In this document: one piece after another, positions 1 through 5,122 of the stretch
How positions within the stretch are numbered: position 1 is the stretch's first letter
Layout: each line of letters starts with the position of its first letter
Assembly: GCA_934699065.1 (NCBI GenBank)
Contig: CAKUWD010000175.1
Location: forward strand, 1 to 6,101
DNA: 6,101 nt
Direction of reading: 5' to 3'
DNA from: an uncultured Treponema sp.
GTDB taxonomy: Bacteria > Spirochaetota > Spirochaetia > Treponematales > Treponemataceae
Notes under the pieces: model-generated
Told to the model about the DNA's origin: nothing
What the model saw: only the letters and a program-made list of their open reading frames with translations
Databases searched by the model: none
Translations under genes and position numbers: made by a program

Positions 1-57
1 ATGCTGGCCCAGGATCAGGCAGACAGAACTAAATGGATACCCGTGACTTTTGATTAA
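1..57 (+). CDS. C-terminal tail of an unidentified gene (cut by left edge)
   Basis: Frame 1 is open from the first base to a TAA at 55-57 and encodes 18 residues ending in KWIPVTFD. The other two forward frames close at 32 and 45. The position is what a convergent neighbour would give: its stop overlaps the stop of the minus-strand EIIA gene within TTAA (54-57). The ATG at the first base is probably an internal methionine, or chance, because no upstream sequence is visible. I do not recognise the protein. With so few codons this could also be a random open stretch, so confidence is low. Confidence 0.35.
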   Translation: MLAQDQADRTKWIPVTFD

Positions 58-701
58 GCCTTCATCAAAAGATCGTAAACTTCTTTTTCGTTCAATGAAC
101 TAAGCATTGCATCACGGAGATCTTTATCCTTAAACTTTGCACTAAAATGTGAAATAGTCTTTAGATAATATGAATGCTGATTATAAGCAGCTGCAATCAT
201 AAAAAGAAGATTTACAGGCTGGTCATCGATAGTCTGGAAGTCTGCAATTGGCTTTCTACATACACCAACTGCCATTACAAGGTCTGTAACCGAAGAAAGA
301 CGAACGTGAGGAATAGCAATTCCACGGCCGATAGCAGTAGACATAAGCTCTTCACGCTTAAGAATTTCCTGAGTAAGCTCTGCGCCATCTTTTACCTGTG
401 GTGCAGTAGCAAGAACATCAGCAAGCTCAACAAGAGCATCATGCTTTGAAGTCTGGCTGATAAAAACAATTCTGTCTGGAGAAAGAATATTTCTAACCTG
501 AATTGTCTGCTCAGACTGTTTTGAAGAATCAGATGAAAGACGTGCATTTACCCAGTTTTCAACTTCTGTTTTCTTAAAACGCCATACAGTACCGATTTTT
601 CCGGCAGGAATTTCACCTTTCTGAGCCCAATCATAAACAGTTCTATCTGATACACGAAGATATTTTGCAACTTCTTCAATTGTCAGGATATCGTCTTCCA
701 T
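54..701 (-). CDS. ptsN: Excisionase-type HTH domain fused to PTS EIIA (PtsN/fructose type)
   Basis: This 215-residue protein has two domains. Residues 4-53 form a MerR/excisionase-type helix-turn-helix (LTIEEVAKYLRVSDRTVYDW, then a KIGTVWRFKKTEVENW wing), which predicts DNA binding. Residues about 70-215 match PTS EIIA of the fructose/nitrogen (Ntr) class. The STAIGRGIAIPH block places the phosphoacceptor histidine at His132. EIIA domains of this class receive phosphate from HPr or NPr, and PtsN proteins without a permease partner usually regulate rather than transport. No EIIB or EIIC gene is visible here, so a regulatory role is inferred. I chose the ATG at 699-701 because GAGGA lies about 6 bases upstream and the HTH begins right after it; the frame is open to 812 but that extension is not needed. 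A consensus TTGACA lies upstream (777-782). Known PtsN proteins are shorter and lack the HTH. The symbol reflects the EIIA domain only. Confidence 0.9.
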   Translation of the reverse strand: MEDDILTIEEVAKYLRVSDRTVYDWAQKGEIPAGKIGTVWRFKKTEVENWVNARLSSDSSKQSEQTIQVRNILSPDRIVFISQTSKHDALVELADVLATAPQVKDGAELTQEILKREELMSTAIGRGIAIPHVRLSSVTDLVMAVGVCRKPIADFQTIDDQPVNLLFMIAAAYNQHSYYLKTISHFSAKFKDKDLRDAMLSSLNEKEVYDLLMKA

Positions 702-753
702 TTTTTTCCTCGCTATTACAATTTTTAATAATTTCATTTGAAATCTATGTAAT

Positions 754-782
754 ATTTTGCATACTTTACGGTATTTTGTCAA
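754..782 (-). promoter_or_regulatory. Sigma-70-type promoter of the HTH-EIIA gene
   Basis: Read on the minus strand, a perfect TTGACA (782-777) is followed after 17 bases by CAAAAT (759-754), which matches four of six -10 positions including the key second A and final T. The start would be near 747, giving a leader of about 45 bases ending in the GAGGA ribosome binding site. The -35 box is strong and the -10 box is mediocre. Confidence 0.5.
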
Positions 783-847
783 GGCTATCATTATAATATG
801 CAGAAAAATCAATTTATAGTTTTATTTTCATTATATTTCGTTGATTT

Positions 848-1016
848 AATCTGATATGCGCGAGCAAAGGCAGAAGCGAAACGCACTCTTGAAGTTTTTG
901 GCGCTTAGCCATAAAAAAGAATCCGAGGACTTTCGGAACGAAAGCCGCAGGATTCTTACACAAAAAACTGAAAGCCGCGCGGTTTCGCTTATGCCGTCGC
1001 GGAAGCATATCAGATT
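848..1016. repeat. Long imperfect hairpin element, MITE-like
   Basis: About 169 bases fold back on themselves in nested order. The outer arms 848-859 and 1005-1016 are a perfect 12-bp inverted repeat (AATCTGATATGC). Inside, 860-863 pairs with 997-1000. Then 869-882 pairs with 982-995 at 13 of 14 positions, and 893-900 pairs with 961-969 with one bulged A. The apex is 917-924/950-957 (8 bp, AAGAATCC) plus 930-935/939-944 (6 bp, CTTTCG) around a GAA loop. The element is visibly richer in GC than its flanks and sits between divergent genes. Nested stems over this length fit a miniature inverted-repeat element or a structured RNA. It is not a simple terminator, since the stem is far too long and interrupted. 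Short frames are open through it on both strands, but these look incidental. No clear target duplication is visible. Family membership cannot be tested from one copy. Confidence 0.7.
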
Positions 1017-1067
1017 TTTATCGGAAATATTAAATTTTTATAACTCTTTAAATATTCTATTTTTTAG

Positions 1068-1073
1068 TATATT
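1068..1073 (+). promoter_or_regulatory. Possible -10 box for the beta-propeller gene
   Basis: TATATT lies 9 bases from the ATG at 1082. There is no convincing -35 box 17 bases upstream. If this box is used, transcription would begin one or two bases before the ATG. The tract is very AT-rich, so a chance match is possible. Confidence 0.3.
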
Positions 1074-1081
1074 ATATTTTT

Positions 1082-2143
1082 ATGAAACCTAAAAAACACT
1101 TTGGACTTGCAATATTTCTTATCATTTTTATTTCAATCATATATATTTTTCTTGCTGTAAGACCATTAAATAAAGAATATAGTTTTACTCCTGTATGGAA
1201 AATCAGTACAGCTAATCCAGTAATTAATACAGCTTCTTCAGGGAAAAAGACACATTTTCATCTTGGACAAACTTTGGGTTACTTTGATGATGATGGAAAT
1301 ATCTCTTTGTATCAGACATTTCCTTATAAAGTCTCAATTTCAGATGATTTTTTTGCAACCTACAGTTCCGAAACCGATAATATTGAATTTTTTAAGAGTA
1401 ATGGTGAAAAAGCAGGTATAATCGAAGCAAAGGGGTTTCCTTATTTTGTTGATAATCTTGTTTATGTTTTTCTTCCGGGCGGCTGTTCATTTTCTAAATG
1501 TTCTGAAACAGGAAAGGTTTTATGGACATTTGAAGGAACCTTCCCTATTACAGCCTTTGCAGCTAAAGAAAACTATACTGCAGTAGGCCTTGCAAATGGA
1601 AAAATCATAGTTTTGAACAATGAAAACGGTACAACTGAAATAGATTTTGCACCAGGTGGCAGTGATTATCCTGTAATTCTTGGACTTGATATTTCTGATG
1701 ACGGACAGTACATAGCTTCTATTTCCGGACATAATCATCAGCGCTTTGTTCTTTCTCATAGAGAAGAAAATCAGCAGAAGATTATTTATCACAGATTCTT
1801 CGAACATGATTCTCCATACAGAACAGTTGTTCATTTCAGCCGTGATGGAAACCGTATTTTCTATAATTTCGCAAATGGACTTGGAATCTATAATCTTGAA
1901 AAGAAAAACGAACGTACAATTGAACTTAAAAATAAACTTCTTACTATAAAGGAAACAGATGATCTTACTGTTCTTTTGGGAAAAGAAAAAAATACTTACA
2001 CAGTTTCGATAATTGATAATACAGACACAATAGAAGGAGACTTTTCTTTCACTGCAGATTCTGCCTTCGTTCATGCCGAAGGAAAAAATATATATCTTGG
2101 AAAAGATAATTCTATTTCGAAAATCGCAGTTACAAGAGAATAA
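1082..2143 (+). CDS. Membrane-anchored beta-propeller (WD40/PQQ-like) protein, unknown function
   Basis: This 353-residue protein begins MKPKK and then has one hydrophobic helix at residues 7-26, so it is probably anchored in the inner membrane with the rest outside the cytoplasm. The remainder is beta-rich with propeller-blade signatures: TGKVLWTFEG (143-152, PQQ-like), ISDDGQYIAS (204-213) and FSRDGNRIFY (252-261, WD40/TolB-like). No catalytic motif is visible, and such folds usually bind partners. It contains two nearby cysteines, Cys135 and Cys140. It is followed after 18 bases by the LytM-like gene, so the two are probably co-transcribed and may work together in the envelope; that partnership is inferred from position only. 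There is no Shine-Dalgarno sequence in the 28 bases before the ATG. The start is kept because basic residues followed by a hydrophobic helix make a sensible N-terminus. I do not recognise a named family. Confidence 0.8.
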   Translation: MKPKKHFGLAIFLIIFISIIYIFLAVRPLNKEYSFTPVWKISTANPVINTASSGKKTHFHLGQTLGYFDDDGNISLYQTFPYKVSISDDFFATYSSETDNIEFFKSNGEKAGIIEAKGFPYFVDNLVYVFLPGGCSFSKCSETGKVLWTFEGTFPITAFAAKENYTAVGLANGKIIVLNNENGTTEIDFAPGGSDYPVILGLDISDDGQYIASISGHNHQRFVLSHREENQQKIIYHRFFEHDSPYRTVVHFSRDGNRIFYNFANGLGIYNLEKKNERTIELKNKLLTIKETDDLTVLLGKEKNTYTVSIIDNTDTIEGDFSFTADSAFVHAEGKNIYLGKDNSISKIAVTRE

Positions 2144-2151
2144 AACAGAAT

Positions 2152-2155
2152 GGAG
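2152..2155 (+). promoter_or_regulatory. Ribosome binding site that decides the start of the LytM-like gene
   Basis: GGAG lies 6 bases before the ATG at 2162. It overlaps the alternative upstream ATG at 2150 and is only 3 bases from the ATG at 2159. The spacing favours 2162. Confidence 0.55.
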
Positions 2156-2161
2156 AAAATG

Positions 2162-3025
2162 ATGAAGAAGTTACTGATTATTGCCTTTACAATGTTTACA
2201 GCAATCAACGCTTTCTGTTTTGACTGGCCTCAGGCGGAAGTTTCTAAAGATTCATTTAATTCATATTTTGGACAGAACAGAGGTGGCACACTAAGCACAT
2301 CTGTTATTTTTTCTGAGCCGGAAGAAGTAAAGGCCGCAGAAGACGGATATATTACAGTCATATTAACTGAAAACTCAGATGATTCAGACTTTTTTCCATC
2401 AACACTTGGTACAGCAGTAATTCTTTCGCATGCAGATGATTTAATTTCTGTTTATGGAAATCTTGATGCAGAAACTTTAACTCTTAAAAATGAAAATGAA
2501 CACACTATTGACGGTGGTGCGATAATTGCTTCAAGCGGTAATTCCGGCTTTCAGGAAAATCACGGTAATCTTGAATTCAAAATCATTGATACAAAGAATA
2601 AATCAGCTATAAATCCAAAAGTACTTATGCCACGTGCTGAAGAAGAACTTCCACTTTCCCTAAGCGGCATTATGATTGGAAGCAAGAATAATGATTTTTA
2701 TGATATAAATGTCTATAAAACCTTTAATTCAGGACTTTATAAGGTTTATTTTAAAAGAAATCCTATTGCTGCTCCATATAAAACATCTGTTTCCATAAAT
2801 GGTGTAATTGTAGATCAGCTTTCTTATGATATGATTACGCAGGAAAACAATAAGCTTTGCATTATCGGTAAAAAGAAATATACGGCTACAGATGTGTTCC
2901 CGAACGAAAACCTTCAGCTGCTGGGTGAAGTAATGTTTACACCAGGCCGTGCTACCTTAGGACTTACAATTTCGGACATGCTTGGAAACGTGAAACAGCT
3001 GAATTACAATATTCTCATAAAATAA
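2162..3025 (+). CDS. Secreted LytM/M23-like protein, apparently catalytically inactive
   Basis: This 287-residue protein begins MKKLLIIAFTMFTAINA, a typical signal peptide with likely cleavage after Ala17. Cys19 follows, but Phe at -1 makes a poor lipobox. Residues about 22-150 keep the outline of an M23 (LytM) domain: FDWP...YFG, then EEVKAAEDGYI, GTAVILSHADDLISVYGNL (83-101), and IIASSGNSG...HGNLEFKI (121-141). The residues that make M23 a zinc peptidase are missing. There is no HxxxD where the first two ligands should be, the YxHL histidine is Asn100, and the HLHFE block reads NLEFK (136-140), losing both histidines. The C-terminal 130 residues are beta-rich and unassigned. Degenerate LytM proteins such as EnvC and NlpD activate cell-wall amidases; a similar non-enzymatic role is possible but inferred. 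ATG 2162 was chosen for its GGAG at 6 bases; 2150 would add four residues. It sits 18 bases after the beta-propeller gene, in the same probable operon. Confidence 0.75.
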   Translation: MKKLLIIAFTMFTAINAFCFDWPQAEVSKDSFNSYFGQNRGGTLSTSVIFSEPEEVKAAEDGYITVILTENSDDSDFFPSTLGTAVILSHADDLISVYGNLDAETLTLKNENEHTIDGGAIIASSGNSGFQENHGNLEFKIIDTKNKSAINPKVLMPRAEEELPLSLSGIMIGSKNNDFYDINVYKTFNSGLYKVYFKRNPIAAPYKTSVSINGVIVDQLSYDMITQENNKLCIIGKKKYTATDVFPNENLQLLGEVMFTPGRATLGLTISDMLGNVKQLNYNILIK

Positions 3026-3065
3026 TAAGAGAGCAGAAAAAAAACTTCTCAATATTCAAGAAAAT

Positions 3066-3094
3066 TTGTTAAATACAAGTTTCTGTGTTAGAAT
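3066..3094 (+). promoter_or_regulatory. Sigma-70-type promoter with extended -10, upstream of the first mutase
   Basis: TTGTTA (3066-3071) is separated by 17 bases from TAGAAT (3089-3094), and TGT immediately precedes the hexamer (3086-3088), giving an extended -10. The predicted start is near 3101, so the leader is only about 24 bases and contains GGGAG. This separates the mutase from the two genes upstream. Confidence 0.6.
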
Positions 3095-3112
3095 TATATA
3101 ATTAAGTTTAAT

Positions 3113-3117
3113 GGGAG
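3113..3117 (+). promoter_or_regulatory. Ribosome binding site supporting a TTG start
   Basis: GGGAG lies 7 bases before the TTG at 3125. It lies 19 bases before the first in-frame ATG (3137), which has only a weak GGAA of its own. Spacing therefore favours TTG initiation. Confidence 0.6.
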
Positions 3118-3124
3118 TATAAAC

Positions 3125-4888
3125 TTGGAACATAACATGATTTTGTCAGCATCCGGCTGGCGTAAGGTTTTTGCAGCATCCGGAGACGAACAGGATAAAA
3201 ATCCTGAAATTACAGAAACTGACAGAAGCATTGCCGTTATAGCGGCAGATGTTTTTTTTGATTATATCAGTAAAGCAAGCGGACAAGTTGCCCCTGTACT
3301 TGCACTTGGAATCGATGCACGTCCTACAGGGCCAGCTCTTGCTGATGCAATGATTCATGCCCTTATCAAAAAAGGAGCAATAATCCAGTACAGCGCAGTA
3401 ACCTCTGCACCAGAAATTATGGCTTATGCAAAAAAGCTTGATGGCTTTATTTATATTTCTGCAAGTCATAATCCTGTTGGTCATAATGGAATAAAATTCG
3501 GAACAAATGACGGTGGAGTTCTATGTGGCGCTGAAAATGCAAAACTTGTAAAAGATTTTATTGCCCGACTTTCTGATGATAAGGGAGTCGCAGAGGCTGT
3601 AAAAAAAGCATATTCCTGCACTACTTCAGAATTAAAGGCTGTTTATGATGTAAAAGACAGTTCAAAACATAATGCTCTTTCTGCTTACAGAAATTTCGCA
3701 AACGAAACTATTACCGGAACTGATAATAAAGAATATCAGACAGACTTCTTTGGTATGCTTGATACTTTCATTGCCCAGAAACCATTGGGAGTTGTATGCG
3801 ATTTTAACGGAAGTTCACGCTATCAGAGCATTGACCGGGAGTTTTTTAAGGAAAGAAAAATCAATTTCTATTCAATCAATGATTTTGAAATTTCACACGA
3901 AATTATCCCGGAAGCAGAAAACCTCGTTCATGTTGCCGCTGAAATGGAAAGACTTCATAAAGAAGGACACAACGAAGTAGTTCTTGGTTATATGCCTGAC
4001 TGTGATGGAGACCGCGGAAATATAGTTTACTGGGACGAAAAACAGAAAAAAGCTGTAATTCTTAAGGCTCAGGAAGTATTCAGTCTTTCTGTTCTTGCAG
4101 AACTTACCTATTCAATCTGGCAGCATAGTGATGAAAAAGATTTTAAACCTGCTGTTGTTGTAAACTGCCCTACATCTATGAGAATTAATGAAATTGCATC
4201 TGCCCTTGGAGCCCAGGTTTTCCGTGCTGAAGTTGGTGAAGCAAATGTTGTAAACCTTGCCCGCGAAAAACGTGAACAGGGATACACTGTACGTATTCTT
4301 GGTGAAGGCTCAAACGGCGGAACTATTACTTATCCAGCTGCAGTTCGAGATCCTTTAAATACAATTTTTGCACTTCTTAAACTGCTTATGATGAGAGAAT
4401 GCGGTTTATATGAAATGTGGTGTACAAAATCAGGCCAGAAGTACAATCCTGATTTTACTTTGTCTGATGTAATTGCATCTCTGCCAGTTTACACAACAAC
4501 CGGAGTTTCTGAGCCACGTGCTGTTCTTAAAGTAAAAACTACAGATCACACAAAACTTAAAGCCGCATTCCAGAAAGCTTTCGAAGCAGACTGGAAGAAA
4601 AAATCCGGAGAGCTTAAAAAGAAATACGGAATTATAGATTGGGAAGCAGTTATCACTAAGGGAACAGTTGAAACTTGTGGAGTAAAAGATTTTTCAACAT
4701 CTGAAAAAGGCGGCTTAAAAATCATTTTTAAGGATAAGGATTCAAAACCTATAGCCTTTATCTGGATGCGTGGAAGTGGAACCGAACCTGTATTCCGCAT
4801 CATGTGTGACGTAAAAGGTGATAAGGCAGATATGGAAAAAGCACTGCTTGAATGGGAAACGGAACTGATAAAAAAAGCCGATAAATAG
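3125..4888 (+). CDS. Phosphoglucomutase/phosphomannomutase (alpha-D-phosphohexomutase)
   Basis: This 587-residue enzyme should interconvert hexose 1-phosphate and 6-phosphate in the cytoplasm through a phosphoserine and a 1,6-bisphosphate intermediate. All four family landmarks are present and in order: the phosphoserine loop ISASHNP with Ser114, the metal loop DCDGDR (292-297), the sugar-binding loop GEGSNGG (393-399), and the phosphate-binding loop RGSGTEP (549-555). The N-terminus ILSASGWRKVF (6-16) carries an early arginine typical of the fold. Length is at the long end for the superfamily. Substrate preference (glucose or mannose phosphate) cannot be read from these motifs. The TTG start is preferred because GGGAG is 7 bases upstream; the ATG at 3137 would remove four residues. 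It has its own promoter. The stop TAG lies inside the left arm of the repeat at 4885-4992. A second, different phosphohexomutase follows downstream. Confidence 0.93.
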   Translation: MEHNMILSASGWRKVFAASGDEQDKNPEITETDRSIAVIAADVFFDYISKASGQVAPVLALGIDARPTGPALADAMIHALIKKGAIIQYSAVTSAPEIMAYAKKLDGFIYISASHNPVGHNGIKFGTNDGGVLCGAENAKLVKDFIARLSDDKGVAEAVKKAYSCTTSELKAVYDVKDSSKHNALSAYRNFANETITGTDNKEYQTDFFGMLDTFIAQKPLGVVCDFNGSSRYQSIDREFFKERKINFYSINDFEISHEIIPEAENLVHVAAEMERLHKEGHNEVVLGYMPDCDGDRGNIVYWDEKQKKAVILKAQEVFSLSVLAELTYSIWQHSDEKDFKPAVVVNCPTSMRINEIASALGAQVFRAEVGEANVVNLAREKREQGYTVRILGEGSNGGTITYPAAVRDPLNTIFALLKLLMMRECGLYEMWCTKSGQKYNPDFTLSDVIASLPVYTTTGVSEPRAVLKVKTTDHTKLKAAFQKAFEADWKKKSGELKKKYGIIDWEAVITKGTVETCGVKDFSTSEKGGLKIIFKDKDSKPIAFIWMRGSGTEPVFRIMCDVKGDKADMEKALLEWETELIKKADK

Positions 4889-4992
4889 TGGTTTCGATAC
4901 GCCCTTCGGGCTACTCAACCACCGGACGTTAGGAAGATTTCGGGTGGTTGAGTAGTAAGGTGTTAAAGCACCTTACGTATCGAAACCACTAT
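4885..4992. repeat. 108-base inverted repeat folding as a perfect four-way junction
   Basis: The ends 4885-4901 and 4976-4992 form a perfect 17-bp inverted repeat. Packed directly inside are three hairpins: 4902-4910 (CCC-TTC-GGG), 4911-4923 paired with 4943-4955 (13 bp perfect, CTACTCAACCACC, with a 19-base loop), and 4956-4962 paired with 4969-4975 (7 bp, TAAGGTG). Each arm begins at the base after the previous one ends, so no base at the junction is unpaired. The element can also be read as two inverted copies of one unit: GTGGTTTCGATACG, a variable mini-hairpin, then CTACTCAACCACC. I recall words like these as dispersed intergenic repeats in several bacterial genomes, but have not verified this. 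No poly-T tract follows, so it is not a classic terminator. No transposase gene is present. Confidence 0.85.
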
Positions 4993-5019
4993 GACAAAAG
5001 ATAAATAAATTTGTATAAT
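4991..5019 (+). promoter_or_regulatory. Sigma-70-type promoter of the second mutase
   Basis: ATGACA (4991-4996, five of six to the -35 consensus) is followed after exactly 17 bases by a perfect TATAAT (5014-5019). The predicted start is near 5026, about 97 bases before the ATG at 5123. The first two bases of the -35 box are the last two bases of the four-way-junction repeat. Confidence 0.7.
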
Positions 5020-5030
5020 AAACCTATACA

Positions 5031-5108
5031 GGATGAGTAAGGCCGCTGGCGGCCGGTGATAAATTGAAGACCGTTAAAAAAATTGCGAAAGCAATTTTTA
5101 GGTCATCC
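5031..5108 (+). ncRNA. Structured 5' leader, candidate cis-regulatory RNA
   Basis: The region between the predicted transcription start (about 5026) and the ribosome binding site (5111) can fold as a three-stem structure. The closing stem is GGAT 5031-5034 with ATCC 5105-5108. A GC hairpin follows, GGCCG 5041-5045 with CGGCC 5050-5054 and loop CTGG. A long hairpin starts with GACC 5069-5072/GGTC 5101-5104 and continues as 5078-5086/5091-5099 (9 bp) capped by a GAAA tetraloop. An alternative pairing exists: GGT 5055-5057 with ACC 5070-5072 competes with the GACC/GGTC stem. I compared it by memory with common riboswitch and ribozyme cores and found no match. It could instead be a stability element or another dispersed repeat. 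The ribosome binding site is not visibly sequestered. Confidence 0.45.
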
Positions 5109-5122
5109 ACAGGAGATCTTAA

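Noticed and set aside
792..797. TATAAT on the + strand between the divergent genes
   Set aside because: There is no -35 box at suitable spacing, and the tract is AT-rich.
702..812. N-terminal extension of the HTH-EIIA protein by 37 residues
   Set aside because: The extension covers the TTGACA promoter and the GAGGA ribosome binding site, and the HTH domain starts naturally at the ATG at 701.
814..1008. 64-codon open frame on the - strand across the same element
   Set aside because: It mirrors the palindrome, has no supported start and shows no recognisable domain. It would deserve another look only if copies elsewhere keep the frame.
856..1092. 78-codon open frame on the + strand across the hairpin element
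   Set aside because: It lies almost entirely in the palindromic element, has no ribosome binding site and runs into the beta-propeller gene. It is best explained as incidental coding of a repeat.
1520..2074. 184-codon open frame on the - strand
   Set aside because: It is antisense to the beta-propeller gene, with low-complexity, cysteine- and phenylalanine-rich content typical of a shadow of AT-rich coding sequence.
3029..3050. Hairpin GAGA/TCTC after the LytM-like gene as a terminator
   Set aside because: It has only four pairs, a 14-base loop and no T tract.
3097..3102. TATAAT as the -10 box for the first mutase
   Set aside because: It is a perfect hexamer, but no -35 box lies at 16-18 bases. 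TAGAAT at 3089 has TGn and a -35 at 17 bases.
4885..4992. The repeat as a rho-independent terminator of the first mutase
   Set aside because: The outer stem is not followed by a T tract, and the structure is a multi-arm junction. It may still affect transcript ends, but not by the classic mechanism.
5033..5059. Eight-codon leader peptide (MSKAAGGR) in front of the second mutase
   Set aside because: The AGG directly abuts the ATG, with no spacing for a ribosome binding site, and the region is better explained by RNA pairing.
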